DNA of 64,000 bases from Monosporascus cannonballus. Its lineage: Eukaryota; Ascomycota; Sordariomycetes; Xylariales. The stretch lies in contig QJNS01000076.1 in NCBI GenBank assembly GCA_004154925.1, positions 62,001 to 126,000 on the forward strand, in the 5' to 3' direction. Made by a program: the position numbers and the translations under genes. Below the pieces are notes generated by a model that did not search any database, was not told the DNA's origin, and saw only the letters and a list, made by a program, of their open reading frames with translations. Of the stretch, positions 1-13,500 are shown piece by piece (positions within the stretch are counted from its first letter, which is position 1; each line of letters opens with the position of its first letter).

Positions 1-430
1 AGGTTTGTCGGTCGGCCGGTCGGATTAATCGGTCGAAATAGCAGCTAACGGAATAAGGGGTAACAATAAGATAACAACGGGACAGCAACTGGACAATAAC
101 GGGACAGCAACTAGATAATAACGGGACAACAACTGGACAATAACGGGATAGCAACTAGATAATAACGGGATAACAATTGGACAATAACGATAACATCAAA
201 AGGATATTCGACAATAAGATGGTTCCTTGCCGGTCTGACCTGATGTGAAGGTTTCAGTCTATTAGGTGTTGTTGTTGGGAGGTCAAAGTGGCAAGGTAAC
301 CCATTTATTGAAAACAGTCTGAAACCTAACCTTTCTCTCCATTTCTGGGGAGAAACCACCCATACATATAGCCGACTCCCTCATCGAGCTCGTAAAGGTG
401 ACGTAGCCCTGACGCGTACACCCCTTAGCA
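1..430. other. Non-RIPed left-edge segment
   Basis: This stretch keeps CpG-rich sequence and balanced base composition, unlike everything from about 431 onwards. It contains a 22-bp minisatellite (listed separately) and GGTCGG-rich sequence at the extreme left. A reading frame of 82 codons on the minus strand (111-359) overlaps the repeat and shows no recognisable domain, so I do not call a gene. Similarity to element B internal sequence begins at about 431-450, so this segment is the sequence against which Gypsy element E is truncated. Confidence 0.6.
79..188. repeat. 22-bp minisatellite, five copies
   Basis: Five contiguous 22-bp units occupy 79-100, 101-122, 123-144, 145-166 and 167-188. 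Each starts GGGA and ends AATAAC. Units 1, 3 and 5 carry GGACAATAAC at the end while units 2 and 4 carry AGATAATAAC, so the array has a 44-bp higher-order period. There are no unique spacers, so it is a simple tandem array and not CRISPR-like. Confidence 0.9.
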
Positions 431-1904
431 TCTAACATAAGGTTATTAACGGCTCCTATCGTTACGTCAAAGCCTTTTTTAGGAATTTTTCTTAATTCCT
501 TTAGGTTTCGTTATTTTGCGGCTTTTTTATAAGTAACCTTTACTTAATTCCTGTTCGAATTTGTCGAACCTTATTTATGGTTCTGTATTTAACGCATTAA
601 GCTGTTATATTTATTGTTATTGCTGGCGTATTATTTTTCCGAGCTATATTCTTTGCTTTTAATTCTGCTATAATATTTTTCTTTATTAAATAAATTATTG
701 TTTTATAATTTCGATTGCATTTTATTATATATTATATTAATTATTGTTTTAAAGCTCGCCTATAAATTAATGTGTTTTTTCTTTAATACCTTTCATTTTA
801 TTAGGGTTTGTAATAAATACTAATTAAAAATAAAAATTTATAATAACTTTTTAACAGTATTGTTTTATTATATAATGGATTAATTTTTTTTCGTTTAATA
901 ATTATAATACTTATAATAATAAAAACCGTTTTTTTACCGACACTATTTTCTTTTGGGCCAACTTTTTATTTCGGTCAATTATTAAATAATTTTTCAGGTT
1001 ACAAATCGAAAATATCGATATTATTATTTATTGTTTTTCTTAATTTCGATTCGTTTTAAAAATTCAAATTCTTTATAATATATACGAGTAATTTTTCCGT
1101 ACATATATTATTTCCATTTTTCTTAATCGAAATATTTTCGTCGTCGGCAATATATAGCATATATTTTGTCTTATTAATTAGAGGTTCCTAGATAGATTTT
1201 TTTATCTAATTCTAATATTCGTGTAATTACCCTTATAATATTTCTTATTATGTTCGCAATACTTATTAAGCCATTTTTGGTTTTTTATATTTCTTATTAG
1301 ATTTTTCGCTATAAGAAGTCTAGTACGTATTTAGGCCGAATTATATTAATAAATTTTATTTTCGTCCTTTTTGGTTTTTTAGAATTTCTTTCGAGTACAG
1401 GTTTTTAGTTATTCTAACGAGGTTTTTTAGCTACTTTGTACTATATTGCCTTATGTTTTATCTTATTACAATTAAAATATTTGGTTTGGTTCTAATCCTT
1501 CTTATAAATAGCTTTTTGTTCTATGGACCTTAATTTTGTACTGTAAAAAGTGTTACCGTATCGAAAAATGTTAATATTAGCCATATATCGGAGTTCATTA
1601 TTATTTTTTTCTTTAATTTCTTTAATACGTTAAGGATATTATCTATCGTTAATCTTAATTATTATAACGATATAATCCAATAAATAATTAGGTCGATTTA
1701 GTTTAAAAAATCTTTTTATATTTTTTAAAATAACGAAAAATTTAATTATTTATATTTTTTATTCTTAATTTAATTTAAAAGCTAAATAAATTAACGTATT
1801 ATTATAATTAGATACCGATTAACTTTATCGTAATTATTAAATTTACATTTCGGCTTTTATTTTTTCGTTTATTATTTCGAAAATTTTCGTTAATATTTAT
1901 TTAA
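431..1904 (-). mobile_element. Gypsy element E, left fragment (gag/protease side), RIPed
   Basis: This AT-rich sequence is collinear with about 39,040-40,510 of element B, for example the shared TATTAACGG...CCTATCGTT block near 445 and 39,055 and the TTATTTCGAAA...TTTTCGTTAAT block near 1870 and 40,470. In B this is the gag-proximal part of a minus-strand Gypsy element. No open frame survives. The element resumes at 9254 after the insertion of element A; its polymerase half is absent because similarity stops at about 431, where non-RIPed DNA begins. Confidence 0.75.
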
Positions 1905-2110
1905 TGTAAGAATACAGCCCTTATAAGGATAAAGCTGGTAGCCGACCAGCCACCGATTAGCCACCGACCCACTTACTAATATAAATCTACTATCTGGTAA
2001 TTAATAAAAAATATTAGATAAAAATAACTTAATATAATTACTTTTTAAAATCTGCTTTACGATTAGTTAAAAATTACTTTACCCAGCTTATAGCTATCTA
2101 TTATTTTATA
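1905..2110 (+). repeat. 5' LTR of element A
   Basis: 206 bp, begins TGTAAG and is identical in length to the copy at 9048-9253. The pair differs mainly by C/T and G/A, as expected of RIP. The conserved block AAATCTACYATCTGG occurs in both. Confidence 0.9.
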
Positions 2111-5100
2111 ATTTTTTTATTTATTATAAAAGGTAACGTAATAATTATTAAAAGCAAAGTTCGCCGATTACAAAACGAACTTAAGTTATTAATCGAAAAA
2201 ATCGCCGATCGGAACCTAATTGACGAACGATCGATTACGGTACGAGAACAGGCGAAAAAGCCTATAACGGAACCCTAACGGGCAAAGGATTATGGTCCCC
2301 AGAATCCCGAATTACCTTATATATATAATAAGGATACGTTGAGATAACCGTTAATTAAACGGTCGGAAAACGGGCGTAATATAACGAACGCATCCCGGAA
2401 TTCAAAACAAAAAAAGGTTAAACCCCTTAATATTAACCAAATTTTGGAAATTATTCGTTAGCAAAACAAATAATATTCGAAATTATTTTAATAATTAGCC
2501 GAATAATAAATAATAACATAAATTAAAAAAGTAAAATTATATAAATTAATTATAATATTATCGTAAAATCTTAAAGGTAATAAATAAATATTGCGTTATA
2601 ATTACCCGAAACTTTTCGAACGTATGTTAATTAAAAAAAATTAAATAAAAATTATTACGGAAACTTATGCGAAAAAGCCAAAACGAAATGCCGTTATTTA
2701 TATTTAATAAGCCATAAGTTATATAAATACTTTTATTATAAACGTTTAATAATTATATTATATTATGGTTAATTATTTTAAATACGAAAAAAAATTAAAA
2801 ATAAAAAATTTCTGAACTTTTATTAAAAAAAATTATATAAATCCTAACCTTTTTAATAAGGATTATAAGAAATAATTTATGGAATTACAATAACGATTTA
2901 ATTAATCGCCGTTAAAGTTTTATATAAAATAAAAGTTCTTAATTTATAAAATAAAGTTTACAAACGTCCTTAATCCGGAAAATATTCGGAGCAATAAACA
3001 TTTTATTTTTAATTATTTTCAAAAATTAATATTAAAATTATAAAATATTTTGTTACGAAAAAACGTTAAACTGGAACGAATTAATAACGTAACAAATAAA
3101 ATAAAACGTTATTAAGATACCTAGAAAAAAATAAAGAAAAACCAATTATTTTCTACCAAAAATATTAATAAAGATAAACGATTTTATTTTAACGTTTTCG
3201 GGGAAAAAAATCCTTAAAACAAATTAAAAGCGCCATATAAAAGTAATAAGGATTACGAACATTTTTATATTTGGAAAGTAAATAATTGCCGATTTAATTT
3301 TAATCGGAATAAATTCGTATAATTTAATATCTTTGATTTTTATAAAGGCCTATTTAAATATTATAATTATAAAAAGTTAAACCATAAAAACATAAATTAT
3401 AAATTAAACAAAGATTCGAAAATCTTATTATCCCGGTTACATAAAAATTTATTCCCGAAAACTATATAAAACGTTATAATATATAATAATAAATCAAATT
3501 AATCCTTAAACGTAAACCCAAAAAAAGCCGGAATAAACGTATACGTTTAATTTATTTCGGCTAATAATTACAGGATAATTAAAATAAAGCCGCTTTTTTA
3601 AAAAAAGGGCATTTATTTAAAAAAAATACGGGGGATATAATAATACAAATAAATATAAATACCGGAACATAAATAAATATTATAAGCAGAAAATTAAGGA
3701 AAAAAATTTAATTTCGAATTAATTTCGGTAAATATTCCGGGTTTTATTAGCATTAATAACGCATATATTAAATATTATGATGTTTACGAAATTATTATTA
3801 ATATAATAAATAGTAATAAAAACGAACGAAAATTTAAGTAAATTTATTTTGTAATATGCCGTAATTGGAAAGCGCCCGATTTTTTATTATTTAAACCCGG
3901 AATAAATTAATTAAGGATTTTATTAAATATAATTATATATTAATAATTATATAAAGTATTATAACAGGTTAAGAAATAAGAAATTATAAATTTCATATTT
4001 TTCGGTAAATAAATTTATATTATTAATTTAATAAATTTAATCGAAAAATTAAATATCCCGGAATTTGTGAAATAACAAAAAATAAAAAATTATTAACCTT
4101 TTTATATATTTAAAGAATTTCCGGCAATTATATTCCGAAAAAGTAACGAAAAAAATATTTTAATTATAAAGGGCAAAATATATAATAAATTTAATTCCTA
4201 GGAAAACGCTTTTATTCGGCCTAATTTACCTTATTTCGAAAGCTTAAAGGAAAATATTCGAAAAATATATCCGAAAAAACCTAAAAATAAGCTTGATATA
4301 TTATTCGAAAATAAACGTAAAAGTATTAATATTATTTATGCCTAAAAACGGTAATTTCCGATTATGCGTTAATTATAAGAGGTTAAATTAAATAACGATA
4401 AAAAACTAATATTTTTTATATTTAATTTTAAAAATAATAAATCGCTTAAAGTTAATTAAAATATTTTCGAAAATTAATATTAAAAATATTTATTGCTGTA
4501 TTAAAATTAAAAAAAACGATTAATAAAAAACCGTTTTCCAAATATAATACGAATAATGCGAATATATGATTATATTATTTAACTTTATTAACGCGTTAAT
4601 TATATTCCAAACTTATATATATAAAATATTAATTAAATTAATTAATTATATATATGTAATATATTTAAATAATATCATTATTTATTCGGATAACGAAAAA
4701 AAATATACGAAATATTTCCAGCTAATTTACGAACGGTTATTATAATATTCATTATTTATTAAAATGTTTAAATGCGAATATCTTTTCAAAAAGTAAAATT
4801 TTTAAATTTATAATTAATATTAACGGTTTAGAAATGGACCGCCAACGGGTCGATATTATCGAAACGTAACTAAAACCAAAATTAATTTATAATATTTAAA
4901 TATTTTTGATATTCGCAAATTTTTATCGGAAATTTATCGCCCATTATTTGCGTATTACCGAACTTATTATTAAGCTTTTAAAAAAAACGTAAAATAAAAA
5001 TAAAACAGCAAAATTTAAATAACGCGAAAAGGTTAAAAAGGCGTTTTTAAATTTAAAAAATACCTTTTAATCGGCAACCAATTTCCGATAATAGGATAAC

Positions 5101-8100
5101 GCCAAAAATATTAGGGTTAAAATAAATACCTCGGTAAAAACCATATTAAAAATATTTTTATAAGAATACGGAAAATATTAGCACCTAATTGTATATTGGT
5201 CGCGAAAATTAAGTCCAATCGAAAAACGGTAAGTTATAAAATAATAAAAATTATTAACGATTATAAAAAAACCTAAAATATTAACAGTAATACCTTAAAA
5301 ATATAAATTTTTTTTAATATTTACCGACTATATACCGTTAAAAGATATAATAAAAGCGTTAATATATAACTTTAAAAGGAAATTAACCTAATAAATTTAT
5401 TGCCTTACGTAATTTAATTTTAAAATTTAATATTAACCGGATATTATTAACCCAGCAGATAAATTATTTAAACGCCCGGATTATATATTAGGGGAAATCG
5501 CGTATAAAAACGTAATCTTTACGTTATTCAAAAAATTCGGACTTACGAATAATATACCGAAAAACGTACGAAAAACGGTTATAAATATATAGTGCGATTT
5601 AAAATATTATAAAAAGGTAAAAGATCTTATAAAAATAACGTAAAATTCGTTTATTATAAAATTAGTAAACAGATTTTAAATAACGGAAATTTAAATAATT
5701 ATTATTTACGTAAAAAAAACGAAAAACTTTTGTTATATAATTGCAAAAAGTTTTTAAAGAAAGAAAAAAATAAAGAATTATATATTTATTAAATATATTA
5801 TTTGCAAATAATAATATAAACGCAAATCGTAATAATAATACGATTAATAATTAAATAACGGTAACCGCAAATTATAACCGTATTATAATCGAATTTCGAA
5901 AGATTTAAAAAAGACGAAATTGGTATTAAAATTATTATTTATAATTAATACGTTTTACGTCTTTTGGCAAAAAAGTTATTTAAAAACGAAACGGCATTTT
6001 AACCAAAAATTTCCCGATAATTTTATAATTAAATTCAAAAGTTATAAATTAAGGATTTAAATATTATAAAATTAATACGGATAGTTAAATGCCAAGCCGA
6101 AATAAAGGGAGGATATTTTTTAAACTTAAATAAAGTTTTATATTATCGGGATAAATTTATAATCCCGTTAAAAGGCGTTTTACGGAAATAATTAATTAAT
6201 TAATATTATAATAATTTAAAAATAAAATATATGGAATATATCCGTACGTTAAAATTAATAATTAGAAACTTTTATTAAAAAAATATGGCAAACGATATCC
6301 GAAATTATATTACATAATATCCGAATTATTAAGGCATAATAAAATTACGTTATAAACCATATAAAGAATTACAGCTTTTGTTATTATTTAAATAACCCTT
6401 TTAAAAATTTCGTTAAATTTTATTACGGGATTTTCTAAAAACCTAGGTTTAAACGAATTAAAATATAACGTAATTTTAATAATCGTTAACCGCTTTACGA
6501 AATTAGGATTATTTATCCTTACGATTAAAGCCTTAACCGTAATTAAATTAACCCGATTATTTTACGATAAGGTTAAATATAAATTTAATATATAAGCCGG
6601 AATTATTAATAATGAAAATAAACTGTTAACGAATTAATTTTGGGCGGAATTTTATAAAAAACGAAATATAAAGCGGCGAATATTAATTATTTATTATTTA
6701 TAAATTAATAAGTAAACAGAACGTATTTATTAAATCTTAAAACATTATTGCCGTAATTATATTAATAAATATTAAAATAATTAAATAAAATTATTACGAA
6801 ATACGGAATTCGTATATAATAATATACGGAACGGATTTACCGGCCGTTTTTCGTTCGAAACTTTATATAAATATTATTTAAAAATAATAAAATACCTTTT
6901 ATAAAGATTTAAAAAATAAGTATAAAGAACTAAAAAACGATTAGAAAGAATAACGGCTATTTATTAAATAATATACGAATATTAGAAACAAATAACGATA
7001 ATCTAAAAAAAATATTATAATTAATATTATATACTTATAAAATTTTAATTAAAATAATTAATAAGTTTATTAATTAAAAACTTTAAATTTAAAAATAAAA
7101 AGTTTATATTTATTTATATCCGGATTATAATTAAAAAATATATAATATATTTTTTATGTCCTTATTAAAACCGTAATATAACCCGAAACCGAATAACGTT
7201 TAAATAACATTACTAGATTTAATAAAGGAATAAGAAAAATAAATAATAAAAAATATCGTTCGCTACCGAGATAATTAAAGGCAACGTAAATATCTAATTA
7301 AATAAGAAGATTAATTCGCCGAATATAATACGTAAAAACCTCGAAAATATTGTAAATACGTATTTAAAATATTATAGCGTTACGAAAAAAAATTAAATAC
7401 GTATATAAAAAATAAAACAATTTAAAAACCGCAAAATAATAATAACCCGATCGGAAATTAATCGCCTAATAATTACAAGAATTATAAAAAATGATTCCAA
7501 ATAAAATTAAAATATTAATATTAAAATATTATTTAATTATATAATTACTTTTAAGCCTTTAGCAAATAGTTACCTTATTATATATCGATCGGAAACTTAT
7601 AAATAATATAAAAAAATTAAAATTTTATTTTAAAAATAAAATTTCGCGCTTAATTATTAAATTTTACATTAATTAACCTTTAATAACTGTATTAAGAAAA
7701 TTAATATAAAAATATCGGAAAATAATCGGAAAATATATAACGGCAAAAAGTATATACGTTTATTAAATTTACTAGGCGTAAAATCCGGAAATGATTTAAG
7801 GATATTTTATTTTTTACGAAAAATAAGGCCCAAATAACCGGAATCTAATTTGTTACTAATTGGAAAAAAGCGTTATCCTTAAAATACTTAATATATTTAG
7901 GTTTAATAATAACTTTACCGGTTAAAACCATTTTTTAATTATAATTATTAATAAATATTAAAATTTCGTTAAAACGTCGAAAAACGAGCGGAAAATATTT
8001 GTAAGTAAAAAAAGTAATGATATAACGGTTTTTAAAAGTTACTTTATTTATAAAAATATTTTAAAATTACGTTTAATCGGAAATTAATCGCGGAATAATA

Positions 8101-9047
8101 AAAAAAAACTGTAATATTTACAAAAAGAACTTAAATTTATAAACTTATAAAATAACGTTAAAATTAAATTTCCATAACCATAACGGATGATCGGAAATCG
8201 ATTTTAGCTATATTAAAAAAATAATATTCTTTAATAATAACCGTATTAAAAACGAATTCGGCTTCGTAAAAAATGTCGAATCGACGACCGATCGCAATTA
8301 CGTTAAAACGTTCGTATTAGGTATTCGCAATACGAGCCTTTTCGAGTTCGTCGATTAATTCCTAATTATCGGTATTGAATTAAAAATTTATTTAAGCGGT
8401 ATTTTTAAAAATAATCGGAATTTAAACGGAAATTAAATAACGATATTAATAATAATAAAAATAATTATTTACTGCATAAAAGGTTTTATAATAATAATGA
8501 ATTATTACGTAATTTAAGGCGTCCAAAACTTAAACGTAAACCGTATGGTAATCGAAATAACGTTATATTATATAAATATAATATGGCTTAATACCGCCTA
8601 TAATACGATTAATATTTATTTTACTATCGGCGTCGAAAAAATAATATTCGAAGAAATTCCAATTTTTCTTAATGTTAAAATACCATTTTTTGGAACTTTT
8701 TATAAAAAAAAGTATAACGAACGGAAATAATATATAAAATAATCGGAAAATGTAAAATAAAAATAAAAAAAGGGAAACCGAATAAAACATATATATAAAA
8801 AAAATAAAATATAAGCGCGAAAAGGAAAAAAAATAAACAGAATAAGGTTAAAAACAGATTATTATAAGAAATTAAGCAGAATATAATTAATTACGTAATA
8901 TAATATGTTTTAAATATTACGGTTATTACTTATAATATAATATAATAATAAATTATCGGCAAATATACGTAATTAAATTTGCGAAATATATTATATCAAA
9001 TTAACAATAATATTATTAAAAATTAATAATTTAAAAAAAGAAATAAT

Positions 9048-9253
9048 TATAAAAATATAATCTTTATAAGAATAAGGCTGGTAACCGACCAGCTACCGAC
9101 TAGTTACCGACCTATTTATTAATATAAATCTACCATCTGGCAGTTAATGGGAAATGCCAGATGGAAATAATCTAATACAATTACTTCTTGGAATCTGCTT
9201 TACGACTGGTCGGAGATCACCTCACTTAGCTTACAGCTATCTATTATCTTACA
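9048..9253 (+). repeat. 3' LTR of element A
   Basis: 206 bp, ends CTTACA followed by the target duplication TTTAA. This copy keeps more G and C in its right half than the 5' copy (for example CGACTGGTCGGAGATCACC at 9202-9220), so the two copies are unequally mutated. Confidence 0.9.
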
Positions 9254-9853
9254 TTTAAATTATTTGTAATCGTTATATATTTATATTATTTCCGGCTTTT
9301 GTTTTTCGATTACGAAAATACCATATTTCTTTATAATAACCATAAACCAAATAACCGTATTTTCGGTAAATCATCCGATTGCAAATTCGATGTGTATAAT
9401 AAACGTAATTAATCGGATAGAAAAATAACTTAAATATATTCGGCATTAAATTAAAAATAATTATAACTTAATCGAGGTTCCGTCGAAAAATTCTGGTTTG
9501 AAGAATTTAAGAACTTTTTCTGGTTTTTTGGTAAAATTTCATTAAATAATTTAATTTGTTTAAAAAGATTTCCGATTTCGGAAATTTTTTAAAGCTTTTT
9601 ATAAGTAACTTAAAAGAACGTCGTAACGTTATTATTGTTTTTTTAAGTTAAATAATACGTTTATTTATAATATCCAGGCATCGAAAAACTTTTTTGCGAA
9701 AAAAGCAAAATTGTTTTTTTCTTTTTTAGATTTTATTTTAATATCCGAGTTTTTAAAAATTTAATAAATAGGTTATTCGGGTTGTTTATTAATAAATATA
9801 ATATCTGTAATATTGCTTCAAGTTTAATAATAATATTAAATAAAAACTTAACA
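9254..9853 (-). mobile_element. Gypsy element E, right fragment (gag 5' part), RIPed
   Basis: This continues element E on the right of the element A insertion and is collinear with about 40,515-41,118 of element B. Shared blocks include AAAAATTCTGG followed by a lysine-rich frame on the minus strand, and the TTTTTTGGTAAAATTT block. It corresponds to the start of gag in a minus-strand element. Stops are frequent. It ends at the element E 5' LTR. Confidence 0.8.
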
Positions 9854-10208
9854 TATAAAATAAAATAAAAAATTTAATTAATTATTAAACTTTAATCGTA
9901 CAAATTTATATTAATAGAATTATTATAGAAATTGTATAGTAAATATAATGACGTATTATGTTTTATTATATTAAAAGTATTTTAAACAATGAATTATTAT
10001 TATATATTAATATAACTTAAGTTATAAAATATATTAAATATATACTTTTTAATTTAATTTATTAGTTTATTATTAATAAGTTAATAATTTGATTTATTGG
10101 TTTATTATTATTAAATTGGTAATTCGCTACGTAATTTGCCTTACCGCGTATTCGTAATTAGATTATGGCAAACCGTTTTTGGAAACGCTAATTCGTTAGG
10201 CCATAACA
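9854..10208 (-). repeat. 5' LTR of element E (inverted relative to element D LTR)
   Basis: About 355 bp, ending GGCCATAACA on the plus strand, the mirror of the element D LTR start. It carries the conserved U5-side sequence also present in elements B, C and D (AATTATTAAA...TTAATCGTAC) and two 33-35 bp subrepeats in its U3 half. It is separated by only 36 bp from the D 5' LTR in the opposite orientation. Confidence 0.8.
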
Positions 10209-10244
10209 ATATATACGTAAATAATTAGTTTTCGATAACGTATT

Positions 10245-10598
10245 TATTATGGCCTAACGGGCTACAGTTTTCAGAAATGGTTTGCCACGATCTAATTACA
10301 AGTGCGCGGTAAAACAGGTTACGTAACGAATTACTAACCTATTGATAATAAGCTAATAAGTCGAATTATTAATTTACTGATAATAAGCTAATAAGCCGGA
10401 TTAAGATATATATATTTTTTTATTTTTATAATTCAGGTAATATTAATTTATAATATTTATTTATTATTTAAAATATTTTTAATATTATAAAACGTAATAT
10501 ATTATGATATTAATTATTTATTTTTTTTACGACATTTTTATTAATATAAATCTATATAATTAAAATTTAATAATTAATTAAATTATTTAATTATTATA
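10245..10598 (+). repeat. 5' LTR of element D
   Basis: 354 bp, starting TATTATGGCC (from TG by G-to-A) and ending at ATTATTATA. It contains two tandem copies of a 33-35 bp unit with the core GATAATAAGCTAATAAG, whereas the 3' LTR has three copies; this alone explains the 33-bp length difference. Confidence 0.85.
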
Positions 10599-13500
10599 GA
10601 TTATAAGTTTTCATTTAATAATGTTATTATATCTTAAGCAATATCGCCGATATTATATTTATTAATTAGTTACCCGAATAGTCTATTTATTAAAGCCTTA
10701 ATAATCCGGATATTGAAGTAAAATCCAAAAAAAGAAAAAAAATAACTTCGTCTTTTTTAAAAAGGTTTTTCGGCGTCTGAATACCATAAACGAACGTATT
10801 ATTTAGCTTAAATAATAATAATAATTTTACGATGTTTTTTTAAGGAGTTTTTAAAGAATTTTAAAAAACTTTCCGAAACCGAAAAACCTTTTCGAATGAA
10901 TTAAGTTATTTAGTTAAATTTTATCAAAAAACCAGAAAAACGTTTTAAATTTTATAAACCAGAAATCTTCGACAAAAAGTTAATTAAATTATAATTATTT
11001 ATAACTTATTGCCAAATATATTTTGATTATTTTTTTATTTAATTAATTATGTTTATTATATAAATTAAATTTTTAATCGGATAATATATTAGAAATACGG
11101 TTATTGAATTTAAATTTATTATAAACAAATACGTTATTTTATTAATCGAATAACGAAACGAGGAAATAATACGAATATATAATAATTACGAATAATTTTG
11201 ACAAATATTAACGAAGATTTTCGGAATAATAAATAAAAAGAAATAAAAGCCGAAATATAAATCTAATAATTACGATAAAAGAGATCGATATTTAATTATA
11301 ATACGTTAATTTAATTAGCTTTTAAGTTAAATTAAGAATAAAAACATTAATATCGAAGTTTTTTAGCGGCTTAAAAAATATAAAAGGAATTTTTATATTT
11401 CATCGGCTTAATTATTTATCGGATTTTATTATTAAAGCAGTTAAGATCGACGATCGATAATACGCCTAGCGTATTAAAGTTATTAAAAGGGAAAATAATA
11501 ACAAATGCCGATATACGATTAATATTAACGTTTTTTAACGTAATAACATTTTTACGATATAAAACTAGGATTTATAAAGCTAGAGGTTATTAACAAAAAG
11601 AATTAAAATTAAATTAAATGCTTTAATTGTAACAAGATAAGATATAAGGTAATATTGTAAAAGGTATTTAAAAAATCCCGTTAAGATAATTGGAAACTTA
11701 TATCCGAAAAATAATCCAGAAAAAAATTAAAAGAACGAAAGTAAATTTATTAACATAATTCGATCTAAGTACGTATTAGACCCCCTATGGCAAATAATCC
11801 ACTAAGGAATGCGAAAAGCCAAAAAGTTAATTTAACAAATATTGCCAATATAATAAGAAATATTATAAGGATAATTATGTAAATATTAGGATTAGATAGA
11901 AAAGGTTTATTCCGAAACCCCAAATCGATACGCAAAATATATGCCATATATTATCGACGATAAAAATATCCCGATTACGAAAAACGGATATAATATATTG
12001 AATAAAAAATTACTCGTATGTATTATAAAGGATTCGATTTTTTAAACCGAACTAGGATTAACAAAAACGATAAATAATAATATTAATATTTTTAATTTTT
12101 AGCCCTAGGAAATATTTAATAACTGGCCGAAATAAAAAGCTAGCCTGAAAGAAAATAATACTCGTAGGAAAACCCCTCTTATTATTATGGATGGTATAAT
12201 TATTAAACGAAAAGAAAATTAAAATTTAATATATAATAAAAAAACATTAACAACAAGATATTATAAATTTATTAAGAAAAAAATGTTATTAAAGAAAAGA
12301 TAGGTTAATTTATAAACGAACTTTAAAACGACAATTAACACGACGTATAATAAAATATAGTCGAAACTATAAAAAATATTTTCTTTAATAAAAAGAGAAA
12401 TATATCAAAGTTAATAGCAACTAATATAATTTAAAGAAATAATACGCCGATATTAACGACAGATATAATAACTTTACGTATTAAATACGGAAATATAAAT
12501 AAAGTTTGATAAATTCGATTAAAAATTAAAAGAAAAGAATTACTTATAAAAAAGTCATAAGATAAGGAAATTTAAAAGAATTAAGAAAAGTTTCTAAAAA
12601 AAGTTTTAAATACGACGATAAAAGGCGTTAATAACCTTATTATTTTAGATATACGAATCGGAAGGTATTAGTATATTATAATAGTGGATTACGAAATTTT
12701 TGGCGGAAATTATATTATATTAAATATGGTTAATAAATTTAGATTATTATAAAAATATAAATTAAAACCTTCTATAACGACGAATACCGAAAATTAGGAA
12801 TTTGTTTATAATAACGAGAAGATTATATGCGAAATTAATTACTTCGATATTTTTATTTAAGAACAATATTAAATAATTAATTTCGATATCGTTTTATTTG
12901 AGAAATACGATATGATTCTAAAAAGATCATAAATACATTAATATAAGGTCTTAATTAACGAAGATATTAACCAGGTAAAGTTTGTCTTATATTCCGTTAA
13001 TGAACCAAAGAAAAAGAAAATTAAGATTTTAATATTTGATCGAAAATAACGATAAATGCAAATATAAAGATACGACAAAAATCTTATTATTTAAAAGGAC
13101 AAAATATAAAAGAAGAAAATAAGTATTAAATAAATACGACGTATTATTATTATTATTAAAGAGAAATTAAAATAACTAAATAACGACCTAAAATAATAAT
13201 CTTAAAAGTTAAAAGAATTAAATTAATATGTTATAATAATATTATATATACAAGCAGCTTTTTGGAAAAAAGCTTAATATAAAATTATTAAAATGTAACG
13301 ATAAAGATTATAAAATAATTTTTAAGGAAGGATTTTCCACGAAATTTTACTTTATTTATAATTTTAACAAAATTAAATTACGTATTTTGAGAAAATATTT
13401 AGAAAATCGGTTATAAAAAGGATGAATATAACCTTTCAAGTTATTAATAAAATATTTAATATTTTTCGTGCTGAAGAAAAACGAAAAATTGCAACTTATA

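Larger units (their letters stand above)
1905..9253 (+). mobile_element. Gypsy element A (chromovirus), complete, RIP-inactivated
   Basis: A complete 7,349-bp LTR retrotransposon. Two 206-bp LTRs (1905-2110 and 9048-9253) are flanked by the 5-bp target duplication TTTAA (1900-1904 and 9254-9258), and the outer ends read TG...CA. The plus strand still reads, with many stops, as gag, then a reverse transcriptase whose active site is at about 4657-4692 (YLNNI where the family has YLDDI, as expected from G-to-A), RNase H near 5.3-5.5 kb, an integrase core from about 6480, and a C-terminal chromodomain at about 7228-7330. The stops and D-to-N changes are the RIP signature, so it is not expected to be autonomous. 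It interrupts element E. Confidence 0.92.

Noticed and set aside
79..188. CRISPR-like direct repeats
   Set aside because: Units are contiguous with no unique spacers, in a eukaryotic context; it is a minisatellite.
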